Source of the DNA: Candidatus Kouleothrix ribensis
GTDB taxonomy: Bacteria; Chloroflexota; Chloroflexia; Chloroflexales; Roseiflexaceae
Length of the DNA: 64,000 nt
Direction of reading: 5' to 3'
NCBI GenBank assembly: GCA_016722075.1
Contig: JADKGW010000001.1
Coordinates: 1,674,001-1,738,000 of the forward strand
Below are positions 50,351 to 59,575 of this stretch, in pieces. A program made the translations under genes and the position numbers. Each line of letters begins with the position of its first letter. Positions within the stretch are counted from its first letter, which is position 1. Below the pieces are notes generated by a model. That model saw nothing but the letters and a program-made list of their open reading frames with translations. It was not told the origin of the DNA and did not search any database.

Positions 50351-51859
50351 TCAGCCCGTCACGGGCGTGCCCTCGGCCGCGCCAATGGCGAACTGCTCGC
50401 GTTGGCCATAGCGCAGCAGGCGCAGCCCCTCGAGGCGCACAACCTCAGGATATAATGCCTGATAGATCGCGCAATGTGGCGAGCGTAGATCATACCGGCC
50501 GGTCGCGCGAAACGTCGCGACCGGGCAGCCGCCTGCGCACCACAGCTGCCACTCGCAGTCGTGGCAGCCTTGCTTCTCATGCACCGCCAGGTTGCGTACG
50601 CCAATAGTATCCTCGCGAACCAGGCCCAGCGGGTCGGCCGCTGCTACGCTCGTGATCGGGCGCTCGATCTCCATCTGGCATTTCGCCACTCCGCCGCGCT
50701 GGTCGATCACCAGGTAATCGTGGCCCGCCCCGCAGGGCCGCTCGTGTGGGCCGTTCAGGCTGGCGCGGTCGGTGAGCGCGCCCAGCAGACTGCGGCGCGG
50801 CAGGCACGCCTCGATCGCACGGTAGGCCGCCAGCATGCCCGCAATAATGCGCTGCTGGTCGAGCTGCAGCTCGGCGAAGCCGGCCGAGCAGTCGTTCTCG
50901 CGGTAGAAGTTGATGCTAAACGGGAGGTCACGCTCAAGCAGCCAGGCCACCAGCTCAGCGGCACCGCCGGCCGTCTGCCCGCTGATCGTCACCGAGATAT
51001 CGGGCACCAGGCCAAGCGCACGCGCGCGCTCGATCGTGTGGGCCACTGCGCGAAACGACCCGCGCCCATTGGCGAAGACACGCTGGCGATCGTGATCTTC
51101 GGCCATCCCATCGAGCGAGATCATCAAGCGGATACCCAGCTCGTGCAGCCGCTCAAGCTGGGCGCGCGCCAGCCCGACGCCATTGCTCAGTATCACCTCG
51201 CCGAGCCGCAACCCGTGCGCGGCGGCCTGATGTCCGGCGTAGACGTGCAGATCCTCGATTAGCGCGAAGTTGAGCGCGGCCTCGCCGCCGGCGTACTTCA
51301 GCTTGATCGCGCTATACCCGTGGCGCACGGCCGAGCGGATGATTGCGTCGATCGCAGCATAGCCAGTGGCCGCACTCATGGGCTCATCGGTTTTGTGCAG
51401 GTAGCAGTAGGTGCAGCGCAGATTGCAGGCGTTGGTCACGTGCAGCCACGCCACAAGCGTGTCGCTCCGAGTCGAGCGCTGCAGGGGCCTATCGGCGGCC
51501 AAAATGCCCAGGCTGATGCAGCGTTCGATCAGCCCACGTTCTGCGGTCGATCGCCTGGCCTGGCGGAGCGAGGTAGGCCGACGTAGCCGCAGCAGCCAGG
51601 CTTGCAGCGCACGGTTAACCACCACGCCGGCGAGCACCGAGGGGATATACAGCAGCATATACTGATCGTCGAGCGCGAGAAATCGCGCGCTTGCGTGTAG
51701 CTGAACGCGTGTGCTTGGCGGCAGGCTCGGCCGGCTGGCATCAGCAGGAAGTACGGCTGGGCAGGCACAATCACAATCGCCAGAGCAGTCGCTGGTCAGC
51801 TGGGCGCTGGATGGTGCCGTAATCAGCACCAAGGAGTCTGGAACACGATCGCGCTGCAT
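50351..51859 (-). CDS. Radical SAM/SPASM-domain enzyme
   Basis: 502 aa. Radical SAM core with CNLRCTYC (C145, C149, C152) binding the SAM-cleaving 4Fe-4S cluster, 'KYAGGEAALNFALIEDL' and 'ISLDGMAEDHD'. The C-terminal SPASM region has many cysteines ('CGAGHDYLVID', 'CHDCEWQLWCAGGCPV', 'SPHCAIY') for auxiliary clusters, as in peptide-modifying maturases. The N-terminal about 40 residues contain a Cys-rich patch (C25, C29, C31, C33). The ATG overlaps the stop of the STAND gene (TGATG), so the two are translationally coupled. Substrate unknown; a peptide or protein partner is likely. Confidence 0.9.
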   Translation of the reverse strand: MQRDRVPDSLVLITAPSSAQLTSDCSGDCDCACPAVLPADASRPSLPPSTRVQLHASARFLALDDQYMLLYIPSVLAGVVVNRALQAWLLRLRRPTSLRQARRSTAERGLIERCISLGILAADRPLQRSTRSDTLVAWLHVTNACNLRCTYCYLHKTDEPMSAATGYAAIDAIIRSAVRHGYSAIKLKYAGGEAALNFALIEDLHVYAGHQAAAHGLRLGEVILSNGVGLARAQLERLHELGIRLMISLDGMAEDHDRQRVFANGRGSFRAVAHTIERARALGLVPDISVTISGQTAGGAAELVAWLLERDLPFSINFYRENDCSAGFAELQLDQQRIIAGMLAAYRAIEACLPRRSLLGALTDRASLNGPHERPCGAGHDYLVIDQRGGVAKCQMEIERPITSVAAADPLGLVREDTIGVRNLAVHEKQGCHDCEWQLWCAGGCPVATFRATGRYDLRSPHCAIYQALYPEVVRLEGLRLLRYGQREQFAIGAAEGTPVTG

Positions 51860-54666
51860 CAATTCGCCCAGCTCTCAAACCGCTCCCACACCGTCACGCC
51901 ACGGTCGTGCTCCATCCAATCTTCTAGCAGCTTCTGCATTACGCGGCGCACAACCCCAGGCTTGCATTGAGGCAGCACATCCTGCTCGATCAGGCTAAGC
52001 TGCCAGCGGAAACTATAGCTCATATCGTGCTCACGCTCGAACAGTCGGGTCAGACCATCGTTCAGATACGTGCCGGCCAGCTCGGGGGCGCTGCGCTTGA
52101 GCGCCAGGCAGCCGCGGTACGTATTGAAACGCGCCAGCAGCACCGGGAAGGGCATGCCCTCGGCGCTGCCGACGCGCTTGGCAAACTGCTCGAACCAGGT
52201 GTCGAAGGCCTGGTCGTCTGGCAGCTGTTCCGAGTAGTGCCCATAGATCGCCATATGGGCCAGGTTACCGGCGATATTGAACTCGTTAAAGATATCGGCA
52301 GACGCGCGCGCGCGTTCGAAACCCTCGGCCCATACGCGTGTGGCCTCGGCACGGCCGGCGGGAGTACTCGCGTAGACGAATCCGAGCCGCTGATAGACGC
52401 GCGGCAGATCGACGGCAATCGCCTGCTCTTTGGCTTGATCGAGGATCTTGCGTGCCTGGGCGAAGTAGTGCTGCCGTGTGTCTTGGTCGGGCGACTGTTC
52501 GGCAAGCGCTGAGTAGGCGCGCCCCTGCGCCGAGTAGATCTTGCCGAACCACTGATTGTTGCCAAGCCCGCCTTGGCCTGGGTCGGCGGTCTGGTCGTGG
52601 CGACTCTTACTGCTGTCGAGATCCTTAATGATCTCCTCGGCCAGCTCAAGATGTGTCAGTGCGGTCTTGGGGTCGCCCAGCTCGCAGTAGACCTCGCCGG
52701 CAGTAGCGTATGATTGTGCCAGCGCCGCGCGGCCGCGCAGCCCCAGCCCACGCCTGATCCGGATCGCCTGGTCGAGCAGCTCGCGCGCCTCGGGCCGCTT
52801 GTCGATCGCATACACATACGAGAGGCCATTAAGCGCGATTGCCTGTAGGCGCTGAGCCTCGGTCGGCTCGATCGGCGCGCTGCGGATGATCTTCAGGGCC
52901 TGGTGGTAGTAGCGCTCGGGCTGATACAGAGTGCCATAGCTGCGCGCGGCCCAGGCGCACGAGATCAGTGCGTTCGCCTGGCGCGAGGGGTCATTCAAGG
53001 CCCGTGCCAGGTCGGCGCTCTCGCGGAAATGGTCCAGCGCCTGTATGGCATTGCCGATACCCATCTCAATCGAGCCGCGCTGCCGTGCGATCTCGTAGCG
53101 CCGTTCGAGTGTGGCCGACTGGATCTGTGGCTCGATCGTATCGTAGATCTGGCGGGCCAGCTGATACTGCTCGTTCCGCATATACTGGTCGGCCAGCAGC
53201 ATATGCGCGTTAACATACTGATCGATCGAACGTCGCTCTAGATCGGGCAGGTACTCGCGAATCACATCGAAGAGTGACGAAAGATCGCCGAGCAGCGTGC
53301 CATATCGGTGCAGAATCTGCAGCTCGGCCGCAAGCTGTTCAACGCCCTGGATCGGGTCGAGCCTGAATGTATACTCGGCGATCCGCAGGCGCGACTGCTG
53401 GTACGCCCGAATATGCACGAATAGGTCGTCGAGGCCCGCTTCCGGTACGCTTCCAGATGCGAGAAACGGCTCGATCGTCGCCAGCTGTGCCTGCGACTGC
53501 TGATCGAGCGCCGCAATCGCGCGCGTAAGGTAGTTGCGCGCACGGTCGCCATCGCCGTCGATCACGGGGTAGACGTGCTCATTGATCAGATCGCGCACGA
53601 CGTCGTGCAGCACCAGCAGGTGCTGATCGATCACCTTGAACGAGGCCCGCTGGGCGGCCTCGGCGAACAGTTGTGTGGCCCGCCTGGTGTCGATCTCTAA
53701 AATATACGCCGCGCTCTCGATATCGAGCGGCGCCACCCGCGCCAGCAGCAGCGTTAGCTCGACCAGCTTGTTGCGCATGTGTGTCAGATCGTCGACCAGC
53801 TCGCGGTCGAAGCGCTGCAAGATCTCGGCGAACTCGGCCCGCTCAGCCGGGTTGGCGCTCTCGCGCAGCTGCGTGATCCGGCGGTAGTCGGCCTTCAGCG
53901 AGCGCAGCCAGTTGGCGGCGGTGAAGCGCTTGCCAAGCTCAACCGCCAGGTCGATCAACACCGGCCTGCCGTCGGCCAGAACCGCGAGTGTCTCCTGCCA
54001 CTCCGGGTCGAGGTCGAGCCCGGCAGCGGCCTGCTTGCGGCGGATGTACTCGAGCGAGAAGGCACGGTCGAAGCGTGGCAGCACAATCGTACGCAGCTCG
54101 GTGTGTGCGTCGGCATATGGGGCCGCGATCGCGGCCACTCCCTGATCGTGCTCGCCAACCGGCCGCCCGGCCATAATCACTGCCACATTCTCAACGCGCA
54201 GCAGCGTGCGCACCAGCATACTGAAGCTATGCCGGCCGCGCGCCTTCTCGACAGTATCGAACCTGAGCACCAATCGGCGCTCGCGCGCGGCATGGTTGCA
54301 GCAGTCGACAAAGATCTGGTCAAGGTCGAGTGCCTGCGGCGGCAGGCTGCTCGTGCTGATCAGGCCGCGCTCGGCCTGCTGGCGCAGCCGCAGCGCCCTC
54401 ACATATGGCTCGAACGCAACCGGGAACGCGCGCGCCAGCGCGCGCCCAAGCAGCTGAGTAAAATCATAGGCCGGCAGGTCAAAGTCGATGATCTCGAGCA
54501 TATAGACGCGCTCGGCATCGCGCTGCTGTGCGCGCAGCTCTTGTAGCAGGCGCGTCTTGCCGATGCCGCCCTGGCCCAGGATGTCAATAAACTGGCGCTG
54601 GCCCCAGGCGTTGATTGCGTGGGCCAGGCTACGCAGCTCGGCGTCGCGGCCAAGAAAATCGATCAT
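51859..54666 (-). CDS. STAND ATPase with TPR repeats
   Basis: 935 aa. N-terminal 'FLGRDAELRSLAHAIN' and Walker A GQGGIGKTR (31-39), Walker B region 'RLVLRFDTVEKARG' and a winged-helix-like segment to about residue 340 mark a signal-transduction ATPase. The remaining about 560 residues are a superhelix of TPR-like pairs ('ANALISCAWAARSYG', 'ALAQSYATAGEVYCELGDPKTALTHLELAEEI', 'GRAYSALAEQSPDQDTRQHYFAQARKIL'), the usual ligand-sensing part. Such proteins oligomerise when triggered. It is the middle gene of a minus-strand cassette with an ATPase before it and a radical SAM enzyme after it. Confidence 0.88.
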   Translation of the reverse strand: MIDFLGRDAELRSLAHAINAWGQRQFIDILGQGGIGKTRLLQELRAQQRDAERVYMLEIIDFDLPAYDFTQLLGRALARAFPVAFEPYVRALRLRQQAERGLISTSSLPPQALDLDQIFVDCCNHAARERRLVLRFDTVEKARGRHSFSMLVRTLLRVENVAVIMAGRPVGEHDQGVAAIAAPYADAHTELRTIVLPRFDRAFSLEYIRRKQAAAGLDLDPEWQETLAVLADGRPVLIDLAVELGKRFTAANWLRSLKADYRRITQLRESANPAERAEFAEILQRFDRELVDDLTHMRNKLVELTLLLARVAPLDIESAAYILEIDTRRATQLFAEAAQRASFKVIDQHLLVLHDVVRDLINEHVYPVIDGDGDRARNYLTRAIAALDQQSQAQLATIEPFLASGSVPEAGLDDLFVHIRAYQQSRLRIAEYTFRLDPIQGVEQLAAELQILHRYGTLLGDLSSLFDVIREYLPDLERRSIDQYVNAHMLLADQYMRNEQYQLARQIYDTIEPQIQSATLERRYEIARQRGSIEMGIGNAIQALDHFRESADLARALNDPSRQANALISCAWAARSYGTLYQPERYYHQALKIIRSAPIEPTEAQRLQAIALNGLSYVYAIDKRPEARELLDQAIRIRRGLGLRGRAALAQSYATAGEVYCELGDPKTALTHLELAEEIIKDLDSSKSRHDQTADPGQGGLGNNQWFGKIYSAQGRAYSALAEQSPDQDTRQHYFAQARKILDQAKEQAIAVDLPRVYQRLGFVYASTPAGRAEATRVWAEGFERARASADIFNEFNIAGNLAHMAIYGHYSEQLPDDQAFDTWFEQFAKRVGSAEGMPFPVLLARFNTYRGCLALKRSAPELAGTYLNDGLTRLFEREHDMSYSFRWQLSLIEQDVLPQCKPGVVRRVMQKLLEDWMEHDRGVTVWERFESWAN

Positions 54667-54728
54667 GGCAGGATACCTACGTCGTTATGGTGGCCAGGTT
54701 CAATGGCTACCGCACGAGCAATGCAAGC

Positions 54729-56363
54729 TCAGCTATTGGGCTCGCCGCCATAGTGATTACCACAGATATCGTGAACGAAGCCCGCGAAATCCGGCTGCCC
54801 GCTCGGCCTCCCAGCCTCGCCACGATAGCGAAACAGGTAGTTGTACAGAAAACGTATCTCACCATCGCTCAGCAGCGCGCGGCGCAGATCGTATATCAGC
54901 TCCTCAATGTCGTAGTCGTCGCTGAGCTGGCGCAGCTGCCCAACATACCCTAGCATCTTTTCCTGGAGCTTGGCCTGCTCGAGCTGAACCATGCGTGTAT
55001 CGCTGGTGAGCGCGAGCGGATGGAGCTCGAGCAGGTGAACATACAGCAGCTCTCGCACGATCGCAGGTGGGCGAAAACCGTCATACGACGGATGCAGTAG
55101 CTGCTGCTCGAAAATGGCGTACGCGGCGCCACAGCAGCTGGCCAGCTTGCTATTGTCGGTAAACTGTAACCAGCGCACCATCGCCGGGCGCAGCACCCCA
55201 TCCTTGTAGAATGACTCGTCGCGCGTCACTAGGCCGTAACGCTCAAGGCGATCGGTATACTGGAATGGCTTCTCGATCCTCTGGGGGAACAGATCGCGAA
55301 TGATCTGCTTATTGAACTTACGGAATACACAAAGTCTGAGCAGATCTTCCCATAAAGCATCGCCATCAGGTATATCTTTGCGTATCTCCGCGATAGTTGG
55401 GGTAATAATGTGCTCTTCTATATTTTTCTTCTCGGCAGCGATCCAGTGCTCGAGATCGATCGCCGTGGTGTAATTTTCGAACTCGGTTGTCAACAGTTGC
55501 CTGATCATCTGCGGATGCCCGCCGGTAACATACATCACATGCTTGGCAAACTCTTCGTTCCACTCGTGCTTCCTGCGATTCTGGCGATCTTCAAGATACG
55601 AGTCAACCGCTTGCTGGACAATATTAATGTCGAAGACTTTCAATTGGATCGGCTGCACATCGATCGCCATAAGGCGATCATCGACAATATAGCGCCCTGC
55701 TACAATAACGCGAACTCGAAAGTTGTCGAAATCGGCACTCGCCTTGTTTAACCCGGCAAAGAACTGTTTTATCTTTGTGTATGGGCTTTCAAGGCGATCT
55801 CTGAACATGAGCTCGGCGCTATCAAGCAGTAAGAATGCGCCCTTCACATCACCAAGTGTGCCGCTGGTCTTAGTGCGCAGCGTGTTTGCAACTGCATACC
55901 CAACCTTGCTTGGCTCGGTAGCTTGTTGGATGCCAAGCGAGTCGCAAATAAAATCGATTGCCCCCTGCTGATTCGCGACACTCGCCTTGCTCTTGCGAAA
56001 CGATAACAGACGTACATACCAGCCATCCTGTACCAGCCGGAGCCTTAGCTCTTCCAATAAATATGTTTTCCCATAGCCTGCCGGCGCATCAATCACAAAG
56101 CTACCAATCTGGCGCTGGTTGATAATCGCATTGACCGCATCGATCTGGTTTTGAAACTGAAGATTACCTTCCTGTATCGATATCTGCCTTCTATTCGATA
56201 GATTTTCGAGCTCTTTGATTGTTTTTTCAGCGTCTTCGAGCTCAATCTCAATGTGGGGTGGAATAAACGAGCCAAATTTGGCCTTCTGCTCATGTAGCAC
56301 ATCAACGCGCCGCTTGTATATTTGGAGCAGTCGCTCGGTCGATTCAGGTGATAGAGGCAGCAT
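54729..56363 (-). CDS. ATPase with N-terminal helical interaction domain
   Basis: 544 aa. Residues about 1-60 ('ERLLQIYKRRVDVLHEQKAKFG', 'PPHIEIELEDAEKTIKELE') are a charged helical module that I recall in front of STAND/NACHT or effector domains in Chloroflexota and cyanobacteria. Next is a P-loop ATPase: Walker A APAGYGKTY (about 94-101), Walker B 'GAFLLLDSAEL', 'VRVIVAGRY' sensor strand and 'VTGGHPQMIRQLL', then a winged-helix-like C-terminal half. Codon use and base composition at the 5' end are visibly more AT-rich than neighbouring genes, hinting at recent acquisition. The start at MLPLSPES is preceded by a GAGAGAA site. Confidence 0.85.
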   Translation of the reverse strand: MLPLSPESTERLLQIYKRRVDVLHEQKAKFGSFIPPHIEIELEDAEKTIKELENLSNRRQISIQEGNLQFQNQIDAVNAIINQRQIGSFVIDAPAGYGKTYLLEELRLRLVQDGWYVRLLSFRKSKASVANQQGAIDFICDSLGIQQATEPSKVGYAVANTLRTKTSGTLGDVKGAFLLLDSAELMFRDRLESPYTKIKQFFAGLNKASADFDNFRVRVIVAGRYIVDDRLMAIDVQPIQLKVFDINIVQQAVDSYLEDRQNRRKHEWNEEFAKHVMYVTGGHPQMIRQLLTTEFENYTTAIDLEHWIAAEKKNIEEHIITPTIAEIRKDIPDGDALWEDLLRLCVFRKFNKQIIRDLFPQRIEKPFQYTDRLERYGLVTRDESFYKDGVLRPAMVRWLQFTDNSKLASCCGAAYAIFEQQLLHPSYDGFRPPAIVRELLYVHLLELHPLALTSDTRMVQLEQAKLQEKMLGYVGQLRQLSDDYDIEELIYDLRRALLSDGEIRFLYNYLFRYRGEAGRPSGQPDFAGFVHDICGNHYGGEPNS

Positions 56364-56698
56364 ACTGTTCTCTCGTCTATCGAAGATGGTATGGAAGATG
56401 AAGTGAGCTAGGAACTTTGGGTCACACGATGGCGATCCTAAGTCTATCATACGGATTCTGCTATATCAATAGTGAGTTGTAGTACTTACAATGCGACTTG
56501 ATAACACTTCGCAAGAATGAGAACCCATGTTCGCGCAGAAAGGTTTAGCGGCATTGCCGTGGCGCGGCGGCTTCGCACAGCGGCGGCCGAGCGCTCGGCC
56601 AGATTGGGTATAATAGCTACTCGTGCGCCCACGGGCACGCGACTTCCAAAGCTACAGCCACGAAAGCAGCAATGCTCTTGGCGCATGTGGAGAAATGA
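56364..56698. other. Divergent gap between the ATPase cassette and the EamA gene
   Basis: About 335 bp, AT-rich at its left half, with no supportable gene. It holds start regions of both flanking genes, including a TATAAT at 56609-56614. Confidence 0.55.
56609..56614 (+). promoter_or_regulatory. Consensus -10 element before the EamA transporter gene
   Basis: Perfect TATAAT, about 85 bp before the GTG start; no clear -35 is visible at the usual distance. Confidence 0.45.
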
Positions 56699-57622
56699 GT
56701 GGCGATCACCGACGCGGCGGCTGCGGGCCGGCGCCCCCACCTGGCGGCCTGGGCGCCGCCGCTGTTCGTGCTGCTGTGGAGCACCGGCTTCATTGGGGCG
56801 CGCTTTGGCCTACCCTACGCCGAGCCGTTCACGCTGCTGCTCATGCGCTTTGTGCTGGCAGCGCTGCTGCTGGTCGGCCTGGCGCTGGCGCTGCGCGCAC
56901 CCTGGCCGCGCACGCCGGCCAAGCTGTTCCACGTGGTAGTGGCCGGCCTGCTGCTGCACGCCGTGTATATCGGCGGCGTGTTCGAGGCCATTCGCCTGGG
57001 CATGCCTGCCGGCGTCACCGCGCTGGTCGTCGGCATCCAGCCGATTCTCACGGCTGTGTTTGCCCAGCTGCTGCTGCGCGAGCGCATCGCCTCGCGCCAG
57101 TGGCTCGGGCTGCTGCTCGGCTTCGCCGGCGTCGGCCTGGTGGTGGGCGAGAAGCTGCTGGCCGGCGATGCTGGCCACCCGGTCACATTGGCTGGCCTCA
57201 CGAGCGCCGGCATCGCGCTGCTCGGCACAACCTTCGGCACGCTGTACCAGCGCCGCTTCTGCACCGACGTGTCGCTCACCAGCGGCTCGGCCATCCAGTA
57301 TCTCGCCACCTGCGTGGTCATGCTGGTGCTGGCGCTCTCGTTCGAGCACATGCGCGTAGAGTGGAGCCTGACGCTGATCGCGACGGTGCTCTGGCTGGTG
57401 CTGGCGCTCTCGCTCGGCGCCATCCTGCTGCTGTTCTGGCTGATCCGCCAGAACGCGGCCTCGCGCGTGGCCAGCCTGTTCTACCTGGTGCCGCCGATCA
57501 CCGCGCTCGAGGCGTACCTGCTGTTCAACGAGCGCCTGGGCGCGCTGGCGCTGGCCGGCATGGTGCTGGCGGTGGTTGGTGTGGCGCTGGTGCTGGCGCG
57601 CCCCCGCACCCGCATACCGTGA
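56699..57622 (+). CDS. EamA-family (DMT superfamily) transporter
   Basis: 307 aa with ten hydrophobic helices arranged as two EamA repeats (about 15-145 and 160-300). Typical features: 'LLWSTGFIGARFGLPYAEPF' in helix 1 and 'ALVVGIQPILTAVFAQLLLRERI' at the end of repeat 1, mirrored by 'YLVPPITALEAYLLFNERLG' in repeat 2. Such proteins export amino acids or other metabolites across the inner membrane; the substrate is unknown. The GTG start has a GGAG site 7 bases upstream. Confidence 0.92.
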   Translation: MAITDAAAAGRRPHLAAWAPPLFVLLWSTGFIGARFGLPYAEPFTLLLMRFVLAALLLVGLALALRAPWPRTPAKLFHVVVAGLLLHAVYIGGVFEAIRLGMPAGVTALVVGIQPILTAVFAQLLLRERIASRQWLGLLLGFAGVGLVVGEKLLAGDAGHPVTLAGLTSAGIALLGTTFGTLYQRRFCTDVSLTSGSAIQYLATCVVMLVLALSFEHMRVEWSLTLIATVLWLVLALSLGAILLLFWLIRQNAASRVASLFYLVPPITALEAYLLFNERLGALALAGMVLAVVGVALVLARPRTRIP

Positions 57623-57714
57623 TCACCTGCGCGCTGGAGATGCCCCCCTGCCGCCGGGGGAGAAGCCCGGATTGTGTAGTGTGCCTGATCGCAGCCCGCC
57701 CTGGCCAAATGATG

Positions 57715-57720
57715 GTAGAA
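57715..57720 (+). promoter_or_regulatory. -10 element very close to the flippase ATG
   Basis: TGG-TAGAAT ending 9 bases before the ATG at 57730. If used, the transcript would start at or near the start codon (leaderless). No ribosome site is visible before the ATG, which fits. Confidence 0.4.
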
Positions 57721-57729
57721 TAGCCGCCT

Positions 57730-59358
57730 ATGACACCAGAGCCGCTCACAACTAAGCCACCCACGCTTGGCGCGCAGGTATCGCGCGCGGTGCTGTGGAA
57801 CGTGCTGTTCGTGCCGCTGCGCATGATCTCCGAGATCGTCGCCACGCTGATCAAGCTAACGGTGCTGGCGCCGATCAGCTATGGCATTCTCTCGCTGATT
57901 AGCGCCACCAACAATGGCCTGGGCACCTGGATCGACCTGGGCACCGGGCGCGCGCTGCCCAAGTTCATCCCCGAAACCAGCCGGAGCGGCGGGCGGCGCG
58001 CGGTGACGCGGCTGCTGCTGGCGGCGCTCGGCGCGCAGGTTGCCCTGCTACTGGTCAGCGGCGGCGCCATCGTGCTACTGCGCGAGCGCTACTTCACCTA
58101 TCTACACGGCCTGGTCGAGCGCTCCGATCAGGTGCCCGTGGCCGATCAGCAGCGACTGCTGGCATTCATCCAGCAGTCGGGCTGGGCGCTGATCGGCGTG
58201 ATCCTGGCGGTGCTGCTGTTCGGCATCTTCTACGATGTGCTGATGGCCTACCTCAGCAGTTTCTTCAAGCAGCGCGCCTGGAACAGCATCACGCTGGCGG
58301 CCCAGCTGATGCCGCCGCTGCTCACCGCCGCAGTCATCCTGGCCGGCTGGGATATCGCCGGCGTGCTGGCCGTGATGGTGTTCGCGCCGGCCGTCGCCAC
58401 CGCGCTGGTCGGCTGGCAGGTGCTGCACCACCAGCGCCAGCTCGTGCAGCTGCCCGCCGCCGAAGCGCAGGCCGGCTGGATCCCGCCCGGCTTTGTGCGC
58501 TACTGTAGCGTCTCGTTCCTGATGACCGCGACCGACTACCTGGCCAGCGCGGGCTTTGCGGCCTTCTTCGCGCAGGATGCGATCGAGATCGCCGTGCTCA
58601 TGGCCGGCGTGAATATTGTCAAGGTGGTGCTGGCCTACCTGTATACGCCGATGGTCGGCGTGCAGGTGCCGCTGTTCACACGCGTGCGTGCCGGCGAGGG
58701 CGGCACCTTGCAGGGCGCGTACCAGTCGCTCATCCGGCTGCAGGTGCTGCTGCTGGTGCCTGGCGGCGTCGGCCTGATCGTGCTGGCGCGCCCGATCTTC
58801 GCGCTACTCCAGGCCCGTTATGTCGATGCAGCGCCGCTGGTGTGGGTGCTGGTGCCATGCCTGTTCGTCGAGTCGCTGCTCACCACCGCGCATAACGCGC
58901 TGATCGTGTATGAGAAGCTGCGCGTGATCGTGATCTCGCGCCTGCTGACGCTGGTGTGCGTGCCGCTGGTGGTGCTGCTATTCCCGATCATGGGCGGGCT
59001 GGGCGCGGCGCTGGCGTTTGGTCTGGCGCGCGTGCTGGCGGGCATGTGGGCCACCGCAAGTGGCTACCGGCTGCTGGGGCTGCGCTGGCCCTGGCGCTTC
59101 AGCGGGCGTGTGGCGCTGGCCAGCGCCGGGCTGGCCGCGCTGGTTGGCGGGCTGGCCACGCTGGTGCCGCTGCCGGCCGCGAGCGCAACCCGCATGGATC
59201 GCCTGGCGCTGCTGCTGCCGCTGCTGGCAATCACCGCCGCCGGCGCGCTGGTGTTTCTGCTGGCGCTGCGGCTGCTGGGCGGCATCGACCCGATCGACCG
59301 GCACCAGCTGGCCCAGATGAAGCTGCCGGCCAAGCGCTGGCTGCTGCGCATTCTTTAG
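57730..59358 (+). CDS. Polysaccharide flippase-like membrane protein (Wzx/MOP type)
   Basis: 542 aa with about 12-14 hydrophobic helices. The N terminus 'VPLRMISEIVATLIKLTVLAP' and the paired-helix pattern are those of the oligosaccharidyl-lipid flippase branch of the MOP exporters. A large polar loop sits near residues 115-140 and a second conserved membrane block follows 'RYCSVSFLMTATDYLASAGFAAFF'. It would move lipid-linked oligosaccharide units across the membrane. It is followed by two glycosyltransferases, consistent with a surface-polysaccharide locus. Confidence 0.85.
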   Translation: MTPEPLTTKPPTLGAQVSRAVLWNVLFVPLRMISEIVATLIKLTVLAPISYGILSLISATNNGLGTWIDLGTGRALPKFIPETSRSGGRRAVTRLLLAALGAQVALLLVSGGAIVLLRERYFTYLHGLVERSDQVPVADQQRLLAFIQQSGWALIGVILAVLLFGIFYDVLMAYLSSFFKQRAWNSITLAAQLMPPLLTAAVILAGWDIAGVLAVMVFAPAVATALVGWQVLHHQRQLVQLPAAEAQAGWIPPGFVRYCSVSFLMTATDYLASAGFAAFFAQDAIEIAVLMAGVNIVKVVLAYLYTPMVGVQVPLFTRVRAGEGGTLQGAYQSLIRLQVLLLVPGGVGLIVLARPIFALLQARYVDAAPLVWVLVPCLFVESLLTTAHNALIVYEKLRVIVISRLLTLVCVPLVVLLFPIMGGLGAALAFGLARVLAGMWATASGYRLLGLRWPWRFSGRVALASAGLAALVGGLATLVPLPAASATRMDRLALLLPLLAITAAGALVFLLALRLLGGIDPIDRHQLAQMKLPAKRWLLRIL

Positions 59359-59383
59359 TGTTGCAGATTGCGGATAGAGTGTT

Positions 59384-59570
59384 AGCAGGTTGCAGGTTGG
59401 AATGTTAGAAGGGTACAGCCTGCCAACCTGCCAACCTGTCAACCTGCCAACCTGCAACCTGCCAACCTGCAACCTGCAACCTGCCAACCTGCAACCTGCA
59501 ACCTGCCACCTGCAACCTGCAACCTGCCAACCTGCCAACCTGCAACCTGTCAATCTGCAACCTGCGAACG
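59384..59570. repeat. GGTTGCA/GGTTGGC array, copy 3 (mostly inverted)
   Basis: A short forward block (AGCAGGTTGCAGGTTGG) is followed after about 15 bases by about 150 bp of the reverse-complement units (CAACCTGCCAACCTGCAACC and variants). The two orientations face each other, so a hairpin is possible. It fills the gap between flippase and glycosyltransferase genes. Confidence 0.92.
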
Positions 59571-59575
59571 ACGCT

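Noticed and set aside
50351..51859. Viperin-like antiviral radical SAM enzyme
   Set aside because: The protein has a Cys-rich SPASM region and a CNLRCTYC cluster motif, and lacks the viperin-type context and motif. It belongs with peptide-modifying enzymes.
59390..59575. Upstream N-terminal extension of the GT4 gene rich in Cys, Pro and Asn
   Set aside because: It is only the translation of the CAACCTGC repeat array; the family N terminus starts at MRILILG (59576).
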